Assembly: GCF_000227135.1 (NCBI RefSeq)
Contig: NC_018241.1
Span: 299,635-363,634, forward strand
DNA from: Leishmania donovani
Taxonomy: Eukaryota; Euglenozoa; Kinetoplastea; Trypanosomatida; Trypanosomatidae
Reading direction: 5' to 3'
Length of the DNA stretch: 64,000 nucleotides
Shown: positions 1 to 10,362 of the stretch, one piece after another
Numbering within the stretch: position 1 is the first letter of the stretch
Layout of the letters: every line of letters starts with the position of its first letter
Notes under the pieces: generated by a model
Databases searched by the model: none
What the model saw: only the letters and a program-made list of their open reading frames with translations
Told to the model about the DNA's origin: nothing
Translations under genes and position numbers: made by a program

Positions 1-15
1 GGAGCGGAATTCCGG

Positions 16-401
16 AACGGGCACAACCTCGCTGGCCAGCTTCTCTGCACGCCGCCGAAGAGACGCTGATGAGCTTCCTCACGTTCTCTTCAAGGTGCTG
101 GAGCTCCGAGGTGCGGAGTTCGTCGTAGGCGATGTGAGACGGGGACTCCCTAGGCGCCTTCATCCCGCTCCCAGAGGAGGAGCTGCCTCTCTTCCCTCCT
201 CCTTTCATCCTCCTCAGGCCGAAAAGCCATGAAAGCGGCTCTGGCAGGCGCATACTGTGTTGTCCTTTTCGAGCTGCGTCATGCACGCGCCGGGAAGATC
301 TACGTCAGTTCACGAGAGATGTGTTTGATGGTGGCGTTGGGGGTGCAGCAACTCGGCTGATCGGAGTCTTCCCAATGTGGGATCCGCCGAAGAGACTGCT
401 G
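16..401. repeat. Direct repeat, copy 1 (386 bp), left of assembly gap
   Basis: Bases 16-401 match 530-915 base for base with an offset of 514, as far as I can compare by eye. The copy ends exactly at the first N (402). The first 15 bases of the window differ from what can be seen elsewhere and include an EcoRI-like GAATTC. A collapsed tandem array beside an elongase gene, or the same read ends placed twice by the assembler, would both give this picture. In L. major the elongase genes form a tandem array, so a hard-to-assemble region here is not surprising. Confidence 0.9.
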
Positions 402-529
402 NNNNNNNNNNNNNNNNNNNNNNNNNNNNNNNNNNNNNNNNNNNNNNNNNNNNNNNNNNNNNNNNNNNNNNNNNNNNNNNNNNNNNNNNNNNNNNNNNNN
501 NNNNNNNNNNNNNNNNNNNNNNNNNNNNN
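402..529. other. Assembly gap (128 N)
   Basis: An unbroken run of N between the two copies of the direct repeat. Its length may be an estimate, so the repeat period of 514 bp and any reading frame across it cannot be trusted. Confidence 1.
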
Positions 530-767
530 AACGGGCACAACCTCGCTGGCCAGCTTCTCTGCACGCCGCCGAAGAGACGCTGATGAGCTTCCTCACGTTC
601 TCTTCAAGGTGCTGGAGCTCCGAGGTGCGGAGTTCGTCGTAGGCGATGTGAGACGGGGACTCCCTAGGCGCCTTCATCCCGCTCCCAGAGGAGGAGCTGC
701 CTCTCTTCCCTCCTCCTTTCATCCTCCTCAGGCCGAAAAGCCATGAAAGCGGCTCTGGCAGGCGCAT
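530..767 (-). CDS. Unrecognised ORF fragment running into the gap
   Basis: On the minus strand an ATG at 767 opens about 79 codons that run into the N gap. The same reading recurs from 253 to the left window edge in the other repeat copy. The product starts MRLPEPLSWLFGL, has a Gly/Ser/Lys-rich patch, and then a charged helical stretch (HIAYDELRTSELQHLEENVRKL). The lack of stops and the amphipathic helix suggest real coding sequence, but I do not recognise a family. A separate 62-codon ORF (ATG at 1007, TGA at 819) lies upstream in the same frame; it could be a 5' exon-like remnant broken by the stop, or chance. Confidence is low because the end is lost in the gap. Confidence 0.3.
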
Positions 768-915
768 ACTGTGTTGTCCTTTTCGAGCTGCGTCATGCAC
801 GCGCCGGGAAGATCTACGTCAGTTCACGAGAGATGTGTTTGATGGTGGCGTTGGGGGTGCAGCAACTCGGCTGATCGGAGTCTTCCCAATGTGGGATCCG
901 CCGAAGAGACTGCTG
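530..915. repeat. Direct repeat, copy 2 (386 bp), right of assembly gap
   Basis: Identical to 16-401. Beyond 915 the sequence is unique and runs on to a possible minus-strand ATG at 1007. Confidence 0.9.
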
Positions 916-1820
916 GGATGCCGTCCTGATCGAAAGGGCATGCAGACCTCATAAAGCTCAGCGACCGACAGAGCGGAGGCGTATTTTATGTAGGACAACG
1001 AGTTCATGCACCGGTGGGCGCGAGTATTTCGTTTTCATTTTTTTTTTCGTTCTTTTTGGATTACAACTCTGCCAGGATCGCGCCGGGTGTGGGTGAGGAG
1101 CCCCAGCGTGGTGCACACGATGCGGCGTGTGTGTGTGTGTGTCTGGGCTAATGCTGAAGGTGTATCTTTACGACTATCCGAAATTGTCTTCCTCTTCCCG
1201 TGAGGGTGGAGCTGATTTCCCTTATTAGCCGCGAGGGAGAAGACGAGAGGCGAGGTATATCACTACCCACCTGTCTTTGGCGCACTTATCACCACCCCTA
1301 GTACGCATGTACACATTCACAGACACACAAGCGGACGCGAAGCACTGCGTGTGGCGCGTTACTGCTTCTCGCCAGCGCACTTACCTCCTCCGCTGTGAAG
1401 CTTTCCATCAGAAAAGAAGCAAACAAGAAGAAGATCAAGACAACACATTACAGCGCAGGCGCACACTGTCGTGAGGGCCACTTCGATCACCAGCGCCAAA
1501 GAGAGGGGAGGAAAGGTGAAAAAAAAAAGAAGACGGCCGCTCCTCGCCCTTCCCGTGCTGCGCATGGGCGCGACTCACTTTGCCTGTCTGTCTCTGCGTG
1601 TGTATACGCCTGCTGATGAGTTTAAGCATGTGAGTGCGAGCCTCTTGCCCCCTTTCCTCTGGTTCCCGTCTTCCAGATTCCCTTTGCCCCGTGATGCCCC
1701 TTGCCCACGACGACAGCAAACACGAGGAGAAAGCGCGCGAACCAGGAGTGGGTGGGAGAGGAGAAGGCAGCGGCCATTTTTTTTCCAGCTGCCTTTCCGT
1801 GGTTGTCGGTTACCCCTCGC
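916..1820. other. Intergenic region downstream of the elongase
   Basis: Contains the possible 62-codon minus ORF (819-1007), short GT and A/T runs (about 1038-1050 and 1126-1142) and an A-rich run near 1519-1530. I see no supported gene between 1008 and 1820. It probably holds the elongase 3' UTR. Confidence 0.6.
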
Positions 1821-2732
1821 TCACTGCTTTTTCATGGCCGCAGCGCTGCAACCGTTCTTGGCACCATCGACGGGCTTCCCGTTTTGATGAGCTGCCGCTG
1901 CCGCTGCCGCCGTCTCCGTCTTCCGGGACTTTGTCGCCGCGCCCTTCTTCATGTAAAGGTGAACAAAAAGCGTCGCGAAGAGCACAAAGTAGCTGCCGTA
2001 CATGCACAGCCCCATGCGGATCGTGCGGTGGTCAACGCCGCAGCCGCGCTCGCTGATGTAGCTGTAGTAGAAGGTGTAGAGAACAATGATCGTGCCCACG
2101 ACCATCTGCAGCAGCTGCGCCCCCGTAATGAACGGCGCGATCGGCCGAATGAACTTGCGCATGCCCAGAGAGCACAGGAAGTAGTAGAAGTACATGACAG
2201 TGTGCACGGCGTAGTTCATGCTGGCGAACCATACGCCGCTGGCAATAAGCGTGTAGCCAGCGTACCAGCAGAAGACCGTCACCGTGAGGTGGTGGTACCA
2301 GTGCAAGAAGATGATAGGCTTCTTCGTGAGAACGAGGAAGACCGTGTCAAGCATCTCTGGGATCTTGCTGAGCAGAAACGCGAAGAGCCAGAAGGTGAGC
2401 TCGCCGTCGTAGAGGTTCTTGTCGAGGTAGCAGGTCGTCTCGTACATGCCACGTTCCTCTAGCGAGTGCATGAGCATGATGCTAACGCCGATAGTGCCAC
2501 ACAAGGAAAGAAAGGAGAGCGCTAGGTTCCACGCGGCAATGAGGTACTTCAGCCGATACGGCTCGCGGCTCTCCATCGCCTTGGGGCCGAGGAAGACTAT
2601 GAGCACGTACAGCACTTCACTGTAGACGAGGATGTCGAAGTAGTCATCAAAGAAGGTCTCTGCGATATCGCCGACGAATTGGCTCGGCAGACCACCGATG
2701 TTCAACATCGCCTGCAGCACCGCGCGCACCAT
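1821..2732 (-). CDS. ELO: Fatty acid elongase (ELO family, 3-ketoacyl-CoA synthase)
   Basis: 303 aa, ATG at 2732. ELO proteins are multipass ER membrane enzymes that condense malonyl-CoA with an acyl-CoA, the first step of each elongation round. Trypanosomatids build fatty acids mainly with ELOs. The family hallmarks are all present: SKIPEMLDT (122-130, the KxPExxDT box), the His box HWYHH (144-148) that forms the active site, MYFYYF (180-185), and a divergent TQxxQ box read as ITGAQLLQ (202-209). Several hydrophobic spans flank these. The tail is Ala-rich and basic, ending KKQ, a possible ER-retention-like signal. Chain-length preference cannot be told from sequence. It is the only intact elongase visible, but the gap to its left may hide tandem copies. 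Confidence 0.95.
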   Translation of the reverse strand: MVRAVLQAMLNIGGLPSQFVGDIAETFFDDYFDILVYSEVLYVLIVFLGPKAMESREPYRLKYLIAAWNLALSFLSLCGTIGVSIMLMHSLEERGMYETTCYLDKNLYDGELTFWLFAFLLSKIPEMLDTVFLVLTKKPIIFLHWYHHLTVTVFCWYAGYTLIASGVWFASMNYAVHTVMYFYYFLCSLGMRKFIRPIAPFITGAQLLQMVVGTIIVLYTFYYSYISERGCGVDHRTIRMGLCMYGSYFVLFATLFVHLYMKKGAATKSRKTETAAAAAAAHQNGKPVDGAKNGCSAAAMKKQ

Positions 2733-2832
2733 CTTTTTGGGAGACTATGGAGTCGATGTGTGTATAAGATATCCGTGTCTATACATATGCATATGCCTGT
2801 GGGTGTGTGTGCTGGTGTGATTCACCAGTGCT

Positions 2833-2865
2833 CTTGTGGCGCAGAGAGGAAGGTGGGAGGGCGCG
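2833..2865 (-). promoter_or_regulatory. Predicted spliced-leader acceptor of the elongase
   Basis: On the minus strand a pyrimidine tract (about 2845-2865) is followed by AG at 2834-2833, giving a 5' UTR of about 100 nt before the ATG at 2732. Inferred from the general rule that trypanosomatids trans-splice at the first AG after the tract. Confidence 0.5.
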
Positions 2866-4039
2866 ACCGCGGGTTTACCGCTGCTGACTGCTCTACCGGT
2901 GCTCTGTGCAGCTCAGGCTCGACTCGCCGACGCCTCGACGTGTTCACTCGGACGCCGAAACACACACACACACACGAACACACACAGGAGAGAGGAAAGC
3001 TAGAGTAGAGCCTTCCCTCCAGGGTCCATATATGACGACGGAGGAGGAGGGCAAAACTTATGGTGTCGCAGGGGGAAAAGGGCGCGTGTGTATCTGTGCA
3101 AGCGAGCGAGAGGGGAGGTGAGGACCTACGAAGAACAAGAAAAAGTGCGTGAGACGATCCCTTAACCCTTGAATGCGACCAAACTGGCAGACAACAACGA
3201 GGAGGAGGAATGGACTGAGGGGGGGGGGAGGCGGCGACAAGGAATCAATGAGCGAACAAAGAAAAACGCGATGGAGACCTCCCCTCTAAAAAACGAAAAC
3301 CCAAGAACTAAACACAAAGAGGTAGAGTGGGAGGGAGGGCGTAGTCAACAGGAAACAGGCTGTACGCGCGCGCTGTGCTACAGGTGCTCACAACGTTACG
3401 CGACTCGCACGATTCGTGACTCTACGACCTTCAGCAAAACGAAAACCAAAGAAGAAACAACAACCACCCCCTTGAAAAAAATAATAAAAGACACACACAC
3501 ACACAAAGGAGTTTTTCGACCGCACTTCCTTCTGCCTACGTTGCTATATATATGTATATATATACGTGTGTGCGTGTGTGTGGTTACGGGTGTGGTTTGC
3601 GTAGGTGTGTTTTGCTCTCCCCAAAAGGGCGCAGAGGCCAATGCTCGAGCGTGCGCTGTGACCGTGGTGGGTGGGTGTGGGCGTGCACCAGCGAGACACA
3701 CCACCACAACGGCAACGTAAGAGAAAGAACTCGAAACCCCTCCACACTAAACAGAGGCAGAATGACGGCAAGAGAGATGGGAAGGGCTGAGGGTCAGTCC
3801 GAAGAAAGACGAAGGGAGAACAGGACAAGCCAGATGCCACCTGATGAGCGTCAGTTTGGTTGCGTGTGTGCGCGTGTGTGTGCATGCATGACCATGTACA
3901 GCTATGGTGCAGAACGGCAAGGATGGAGAGGACCCGACATAAAAGGGGATGCGCAGAGGAAGGGGGTTGCGCATGGACATTAGAGGGAGACATGAATACA
4001 ACGACACAGAGGCTCTCTAGTTCCATACATCTGCTGCCA

Positions 4040-4300
4040 GTGCGGGATTCTGAGCCCCGGGAAGAGAGACCGCCACCATGACTGGAGGCTCCGTGCTCTT
4101 GTGAGTGAGTGGAGCGTACAAAGGCACTTGCCGGCGCGCTGTGACCACTGGGAGCCACGTCAGCACCCCTGCTGTCCAGCTCCTGGCATCGTGGGCCACC
4201 TTGTGTCTACCGTGGCGCGTGCGTGGTGGACTGCGAGGGCTACGCCGTGTCTGCATCACACGAATGCACACTTGCCATTCGCCGCCTATCTTTGTTGCTT
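4040..4300. mobile_element. Candidate degenerate retroposon fragment (SIDER-like), unproven
   Basis: A 260-bp island of balanced, non-repetitive sequence in the 3' UTR of the upstream gene, with a short poly-T (plus strand) at its right edge near 4309-4317. Leishmania 3' UTRs commonly carry SIDER elements of this appearance, but I cannot align a consensus here. It could simply be unique UTR sequence. Confidence 0.2.
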
Positions 4301-4494
4301 GCTCCAATTTTTTTTTAGTATAATGTTCGCTGCCCGCATCCTCGTTTCGTGATTATGAGCCTCCCGCCAACGGAAATGTGCGCGACGACGCGCACAGCCG
4401 GCGAGAGGGGGTTAGGGAGGCGAATGGGAGAAAGGGATAGGCCGATCACACACCGACACAGCGACGTAGAGAGACGCGCGCTTGAGCAAGTTAG

Positions 4495-7400
4495 CTAGTT
4501 CGTGTCCGCGTCGTAGGTATCAGCATCTCCGACCGGTGCAGCAGAGGCGGCAGCGGCATAGGCAGACCGCTTGGCTCGAGCACGGATCGATGACACTGCT
4601 TGCGACGGTGTCACAGGGCTGCCCTTGACCTCCATCTCGGCTCTGCTTGGACGAGGCGACAGCCCTGGTGATCCGGTCCTCGATGATACACTGCCAACAG
4701 AGCCTGGTCCTCCTCTTCCAGCGCGCACCTCTGGGGAGCAACTGGCATCATCCTTGCTTGGCTCATGACTGTGAAGCGGAGACCGCGACGACACCTGCTT
4801 CCTCTGTTGGTGCTGCTGCAAGGTCTGCTCCTGTCGACGTCTTCGCCGACCCGTCTTCTTGGCCTTGCGACGGTGCTGCTCTTCAGCACATAATGCTTCA
4901 TATGTGCTCCCATCTCCGTTTCTGCTCTCTGTGCGTCGCCGTGGGTGATCCTCATCGGCGCCCTTGCCACTATCCTCGTGGTCACTGCTCGCTCGCCAGC
5001 GCTTCCGCGGCTGCATCACCTGCATGGATGGCGTCTGCCACTGCTGCTCATCATCCTCGCTCGACGCGAAGGAGAGGGGTTGGCGGCAGGCGTGGGAATC
5101 ACTTTCTCTTTCAACGTCTGAGTTGCTGTTCGAGGGGCGTTCCTCGTCATCGTTGTCGCCGTTCTCGCTCGCTGGCGGCTTGTCGCACCAGCGCCCAGGG
5201 GGTGATGTTCGTCTGTCCTGCTCGCCTCCACCGCTCACGCGCTCGGCCCGACGGGCAGCCCCCTTTCCCGCCACCACCCCCGCTCCTCGCGACAAAGTAG
5301 CGGCTCTGACGCGCGCCTCTTGCCACGCTACCTCCGAAGGCGGCAAGGCGAAGTTGTCACCAACGCCGTCCTCGACCGCTACCGCAGCCGCACCAGCGCC
5401 ACCACCGCCACTGCCACGCACGTCGCCAAAGGTGTGCTTGTTGCTGCGCTGCTTACTCGGGTTTACACTGCCGCTGAGACCAGACGCACTCTTCTGTGCC
5501 GACTTGAGGCGTACGCTGGACTGCTGCGGCGGTGAGCGATGCTGATGCTGCCGTCGCGGGCTGCGGCGGCTCGACTGCGACGACGAGACAGGGGATAGGG
5601 ACTGTGACGGCCGCGGTGAACCATCGCCACCCGCGGCGGCGTCGCCACGTTGGCGCGGCTGCGGGGCAGCTGTTCGAATGGGCGGAGACACTTGCTGGAA
5701 GTGCGGTGGCGAGCGTTGGGCAGCAGCGGTGCCACCATCGCCGCCAGCCGGTTTCGGTGGCAGCGAGGGGGACGCGAGCCGCGGCGGAGGCGAGAGACGC
5801 AGCGGTGTGGAAAAGCCGGCACCCGCCGCGGTGGCTGCGGCACGCGCCGGGGTGAGAGGGCTCCCGTTGTGCAACTTCGGCGACCGCGGCGGCTGCCGCG
5901 CGGTCGCCATCTTTGGCAGCTTCCCTTCTGCGGCCAGCTGGAGTAGCACGATCCTCCGTCGCTCGTAGGTGCTGATGAAGCTGTAGAGGCGGCGCAGACG
6001 CCGCCGGCATTCCTCGGCGTGGAACACGTTGAAGGGCTTGTGCGTGATGAGGACTTCACTGGGCAACTCCAAGGCACCAGCTCCCCTGCCCGTGCCAGCG
6101 CTACCACCTTCACCCCGCCGCGTGGGCCGCGACGCCGTCGTTGGCCCTGGCCGTCGAGCACGCCGATCCTGCGGCGACGCCCTGCGCCGCCTGCCCCTCC
6201 GGGCAGTCGACTCGGCCTCGTCCTCGTCTTCGTCCTCGTCGTTGTCCCCGCCGCTGGTGGACAGGAGTGACGCTGAGAGGTCTGTTGCTGACCCGAGCAG
6301 TACTTCCCAGTACGGCGGTAGAGCCTGCCGAAGGAGGCGCATGACGTCGTCGCACCGCTGGCGCTCCGTATTGACTTCGGTCGCCTTCTTCTTCAGCATC
6401 CTCTCCTGCTGCTCGTCGCCGTCCCCGTCGATGAAAGCCTTCGGCAGGCCGCGATCCTCGTCGTCGCCGCCCTCGTCGTCGCTGTCGTCGTCGTTGTCGC
6501 CCCGACCGCGCCGTCGGCGCCGCTGTCCCCTGAGGGGCTGCTGATGTTGTCGTGCGCCTAACAGCAGGTTCGACGTGGGCTTTGCGATGTCGGCCGTGCT
6601 CTCCGCTAGCTCCAGGTCCGGCAGTGGCAGCCCATCGGCGACGCATACGTCCCGCGCCCTCCAGCCGCCACCACCGCCGCCGCTGCAGCTGTTGGGTGCG
6701 CACCCCAATGGCGGGGTGCGCAAGCGATGCGCTGTCGGCGTCGAGACGGCGTTGTGGGAGGGTGTAAAGGCCGAGGTGGCCGTCGAAGAGCGCGGGATAG
6801 GGCTGCGGATGGGTGCCACAGAGGGCGGGGTCATTGTGTAGGGCTGCCGTGCCAGCGGCGGGGAAAACCCGCGAGGCCGGCCGTTGTTGTGCCATACTCC
6901 GCCGCCACCGCCGCCGCCGCCGCAGGACGCAGCAAAGGCCGAGGAGGCACCACCAAGGGGTGCGTTGGTCGAGGCAGACACTGCCAAGAACTTCGACTTT
7001 GGGCTGCGTGACAGCTTCGGCGTGCCAGAGTGGCTGTTGCGATAAGCTGGCGGTGACCAACCGGTGGCTGCCGCACTGCCAAAACCCTGCTGCAGCGAGT
7101 CCACCTCCGCTTGCATACGCTGCTCCTCGTCGTCCACATAAAGCAACTCCTCCACCCAGTTGCTGAGTGCTGCAGCGGTGCTGTTTGCAGATGCCGCCGC
7201 GACCGACTCCACAAGGCGCAGGTGGATCAGCTCTAGGAGCCCCACCAGCGACGCGTACATCGCCACGACGCGGTCTTCAGAGAGCCCTGCGAGGAGCGAC
7301 ACGTGCGGCAGGCAGAGGTAGTTCCACTGTAGATCGCGACGCAGCTGTTGAACATCCAGCGGTGGCGCCGAGGCCAGCAACGTCTCTGCGTCACCCCACC

Positions 7401-10362
7401 CCAGCAGCGTCGGACCCATCGAGATCAGTTGGCCGCCGGCGCCACCAAAAAAGGACGGGAACTGCTGCAGCTGGCGAGCGACGGTGCTGGCGTGCTCGCG
7501 GATGGAGGCGAGTGCGTCGAGGCGCGACGCCAGCATCGGTACTCGCATGCGGCGCCTCACGCGCGCACACTTGTCGAGGCTGCGAACAACGTTCCCCCAT
7601 GGGTCACCAACAGACGCTGTGCTGATACCCAGCGCCATTTCCATCACCAACCGTGTTGCCTCCGTCTCCACCGCCGCCACCACTGGGGGCACGACGTGCA
7701 TGCTCAGGTGGTCGACATGCTTCTCCTTGGCGTTCATGTAACACAGGGACATGCGATTTGTGTACCGGTTCAGCGTGATCGTCTTGCGGCCGGAGCGCAG
7801 GCACGTGAAGATGGCGAGGCCTTCTTGCCAGAGGACGCTCGACAGGAAGTAGACGCCGTTGAAGTGCTTTTCGACTTCGTCCGTGACGCGGAGAACAAAG
7901 TTCAGCTGGTACAGCTGTGGGGCCTGATGCTTGCGGAGAACGCGCTGCACCAGCCGCGTCAGCGCCGCTTGCCGGTCCCGTGTGGAGTTCTGCGCATCGT
8001 TCAGCTGGCGCAGCGCCGTGAGCAGTGGCAGGCGGTCGCCGGAGTGCAGGGCCATGTACGTGCACATCCACGACGACGTCAGCGGCGACAGACGCCGGGC
8101 CAGCGGCATGACGTCGTAGGCGCCACGCAGCACCGCCGTGCGCAGCGTGGCGACGAAGCCGCTCGTGGGTCCTTGGTAGATGCCGCTGCGTAGCGCCATG
8201 TCCGCCAACTCCATTGGGGTCATGCGGAACACCGCCGCAAACACGTGCAGGAGCGCGTTCGCACACGGAGAGGTGAGGATCCACTCGAAGCGCTTGTAGA
8301 AGGGCGAGGTGGACGTCGTGAGGAAGAGCTGCTTGGCGCGGTCAACGTTGCCATCGTGCCGACGCGCGTGCCGCTCGGCCGCGGCTAGCAGTTGCGGGTC
8401 TTTCATGCCTGCCAACTCAGTCAGCGTTTTCTCCCACGAGGCTAAGATGCCGTGGCGGTCTTGCGCGGCATCACCGTCGGCTGCGCCGTCGCCGCTATCC
8501 TGCCTCTTCTCTGCCGCCACGACGTGCTGATGATAGCTGTGCGCATCGCGGTACGCTCTGCGGGTGGGGTACAGCCCGAGGGCGTCGAACCACATCCCAA
8601 TCCGTTGCGCGTTCTGCGCCGCTGCCGCAGGCGAGGTTGAGGAGACGGCGATCGGCTGCGCATCCACCCGCCGCGCGAGCTCGAGCGCGACGATCATTGC
8701 TGTATGCTCTGGGCAGAGCCCTGATACACCTGCCGCCGCGAATGGCACGGGACAGAGCGGCTCCATCTTCTCCTTCAGCGCCTTCATTGTTTCCACGCGC
8801 CCCGGAACGCGCCCCGGATGCCACAGCACACTCGGAACGCCGTACGCGGCGGCCACCGTGAAGACGTTCTGCAGGTGCTGCAACGACACCTCAGTCGACT
8901 CAAAGAAGGATGGCGCGGAAACGCCGAGGAGGGCGCTGATCAACTCCACGTCTACCCACTGCAGCTCCACGTCAGCGCAGTGGGTCTCTGCCCCCGCCGC
9001 CTTGTGTGGCCCACGGTGCTGGCTAGTTTCCACTGTTGCCGATGCTGTGGCTCCTGCAGCTGCTGCGGAGGCTGGAATACGCCCGGCTAGACAGAATAGC
9101 GGGAACAGCGACACAAAACGATGGAGGAGGAGGCTTAGGTACAAGGCAGCGGCCCGAAGGCCGGGTGCCGTGCCGCGCGGGAGTCCGGGGATCGTCAACA
9201 GAGTCCCCATGTCGTACGCCGCCCGGAGAACCATCGGCAGCGACTCGCCCGCCGGTAGGAGGACGCTGCTGCTGCTGCCGGTTCCTCCACCTGTTCCTGC
9301 GCCGGCAGCGTTGCTGGCCGCTGCGCTGCCATGCCGCTCAGCGCGATGGCTGCCGCCGGCAGACGATGGAAAAACACCTGCATGAGTGCCCGTTCCATTG
9401 GTCGACGATGATGCCGGAGTACGCTGGTTAGCTGGCCTCGCTGCGCCGTCCACGCGGTTGCCTGAGCCGCCTACGGTGGCCGCCGAGATGGGCCCTGCTG
9501 GCCCTAAGAGGGGAATGCGCTGCAACCACTCGTAGAAGAAGATGTACGCGTCGATGGGGCCGCCGCCGCCTGCACCGCTGCCGCTGCTGCCGGGCTGCTT
9601 CCCTGCCCGGGCGCGGCCTCCAACGGCAGCAAAGCCGCCGGTGTCGTCGTCGTCATCGCCGCTGTCCTCCATGCCTGCATGATCCTGCTTCGCCGCCGTC
9701 GTGTCCTCCACAATGGCGTTGCTGCGAGTCGTGCCAGCGCCGCTCAAGCAGAAGGCGCACTGGAACTCGACGTCGCCGGATGGCATCCACGCGTCCTGCA
9801 TGCCGCATTTCGTGCAGCTCGGCGGTCGATAGGACCACCAAACGATATACTCGATCTTGTCGTAGAGTCGCCACGTCGTGGCGGTCCACGGGTCGGCAAA
9901 CACGTCAACGAAGGCACCGTGCAGAACGGCGTGATCGGCCGGTGCTGCTGCGGCTGGGCCGGGCTGGGGATGATTCAGACAGTGATGGAGGTCGCTGACG
10001 CCGCCGTCCACAAGGTAGGACGAAGGATCGTCGTCTTGGTCAGATGGAGCGGCCACCGGCAACGGCGACGCCTGTGCATCATGCAGCGCCCCAGGGAAAG
10101 AGGAGGCGGCGCAGAGGCCGCCGCCCGCGCCTCCGTTTGAGAGCGGCGTGGACGCATAAGCTTTCGCGCAGCTTCCGCTGTTCGAGAGACTCACTGACGT
10201 CGGCGTCGATGGAGCGCTGAGTGGCCAACTGTGCTCCCCCACCGAAGCGGGCGTTGCTGATGGCTGTACGTGCTGCTGCGTGACGGCACTGATTAAATTG
10301 CGCACGAGCGCCTCCAGCTCTAGCAGCTGATTGCGCGTCAGCGGCGTGATGCGCTGCGACAT
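4495..10362 (-). CDS. Large trypanosomatid protein of unknown function with a Cys4 zinc-ribbon-like motif
   Basis: 1955 aa from ATG 10362. The frame stays open another 236 codons to an ATG at 11070, but a pyrimidine tract at 10514-10534 and the first following AG (10419-10418) place the mRNA 5' end inside that extension, so I chose 10362. N-terminal helix (1-30), then Ser/Ala-rich linker, then CTKC (183-186) and CAFC (202-205) next to an aromatic WWSYRPP segment, which looks like a zinc ribbon. A structured, helical middle follows (roughly 250-1000), then long low-complexity sequence: poly-Gly, acidic D/E runs, RS/RP-rich stretches and basic patches suitable as nuclear signals. I recognise no catalytic domain. 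Possible roles are scaffold or nuclear assembly factor; this is inference only. Confidence 0.8.
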   Translation of the reverse strand: MSQRITPLTRNQLLELEALVRNLISAVTQQHVQPSATPASVGEHSWPLSAPSTPTSVSLSNSGSCAKAYASTPLSNGGAGGGLCAASSFPGALHDAQASPLPVAAPSDQDDDPSSYLVDGGVSDLHHCLNHPQPGPAAAAPADHAVLHGAFVDVFADPWTATTWRLYDKIEYIVWWSYRPPSCTKCGMQDAWMPSGDVEFQCAFCLSGAGTTRSNAIVEDTTAAKQDHAGMEDSGDDDDDTGGFAAVGGRARAGKQPGSSGSGAGGGGPIDAYIFFYEWLQRIPLLGPAGPISAATVGGSGNRVDGAARPANQRTPASSSTNGTGTHAGVFPSSAGGSHRAERHGSAAASNAAGAGTGGGTGSSSSVLLPAGESLPMVLRAAYDMGTLLTIPGLPRGTAPGLRAAALYLSLLLHRFVSLFPLFCLAGRIPASAAAAGATASATVETSQHRGPHKAAGAETHCADVELQWVDVELISALLGVSAPSFFESTEVSLQHLQNVFTVAAAYGVPSVLWHPGRVPGRVETMKALKEKMEPLCPVPFAAAGVSGLCPEHTAMIVALELARRVDAQPIAVSSTSPAAAAQNAQRIGMWFDALGLYPTRRAYRDAHSYHQHVVAAEKRQDSGDGAADGDAAQDRHGILASWEKTLTELAGMKDPQLLAAAERHARRHDGNVDRAKQLFLTTSTSPFYKRFEWILTSPCANALLHVFAAVFRMTPMELADMALRSGIYQGPTSGFVATLRTAVLRGAYDVMPLARRLSPLTSSWMCTYMALHSGDRLPLLTALRQLNDAQNSTRDRQAALTRLVQRVLRKHQAPQLYQLNFVLRVTDEVEKHFNGVYFLSSVLWQEGLAIFTCLRSGRKTITLNRYTNRMSLCYMNAKEKHVDHLSMHVVPPVVAAVETEATRLVMEMALGISTASVGDPWGNVVRSLDKCARVRRRMRVPMLASRLDALASIREHASTVARQLQQFPSFFGGAGGQLISMGPTLLGWGDAETLLASAPPLDVQQLRRDLQWNYLCLPHVSLLAGLSEDRVVAMYASLVGLLELIHLRLVESVAAASANSTAAALSNWVEELLYVDDEEQRMQAEVDSLQQGFGSAAATGWSPPAYRNSHSGTPKLSRSPKSKFLAVSASTNAPLGGASSAFAASCGGGGGGGGVWHNNGRPRGFSPPLARQPYTMTPPSVAPIRSPIPRSSTATSAFTPSHNAVSTPTAHRLRTPPLGCAPNSCSGGGGGGWRARDVCVADGLPLPDLELAESTADIAKPTSNLLLGARQHQQPLRGQRRRRRGRGDNDDDSDDEGGDDEDRGLPKAFIDGDGDEQQERMLKKKATEVNTERQRCDDVMRLLRQALPPYWEVLLGSATDLSASLLSTSGGDNDEDEDEDEAESTARRGRRRRASPQDRRARRPGPTTASRPTRRGEGGSAGTGRGAGALELPSEVLITHKPFNVFHAEECRRRLRRLYSFISTYERRRIVLLQLAAEGKLPKMATARQPPRSPKLHNGSPLTPARAAATAAGAGFSTPLRLSPPPRLASPSLPPKPAGGDGGTAAAQRSPPHFQQVSPPIRTAAPQPRQRGDAAAGGDGSPRPSQSLSPVSSSQSSRRSPRRQHQHRSPPQQSSVRLKSAQKSASGLSGSVNPSKQRSNKHTFGDVRGSGGGGAGAAAVAVEDGVGDNFALPPSEVAWQEARVRAATLSRGAGVVAGKGAARRAERVSGGGEQDRRTSPPGRWCDKPPASENGDNDDEERPSNSNSDVERESDSHACRQPLSFASSEDDEQQWQTPSMQVMQPRKRWRASSDHEDSGKGADEDHPRRRTESRNGDGSTYEALCAEEQHRRKAKKTGRRRRRQEQTLQQHQQRKQVSSRSPLHSHEPSKDDASCSPEVRAGRGGPGSVGSVSSRTGSPGLSPRPSRAEMEVKGSPVTPSQAVSSIRARAKRSAYAAAASAAPVGDADTYDADTN

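Larger units (their letters stand above)
2733..4494. other. Intergenic region with microsatellites and a possible retroposon remnant
   Basis: Holds the elongase 5' UTR and the 3' UTR of the 1955-aa gene. CA/GT runs lie at about 2958-2985, 3490-3505 and 3567-3582, and a TA-rich patch with a 12-bp palindrome at 3543-3565. Between about 4040 and 4300 the sequence becomes complex and unlike the simple repeats around it (see separate entry). Open frames here are repeat-driven and rejected. Confidence 0.6.

Noticed and set aside
1701..2462. Plus-strand 253-codon open frame over the elongase
   Set aside because: It is antisense to a fully motif-complete elongase; high G+C codon bias keeps the opposite frame open.
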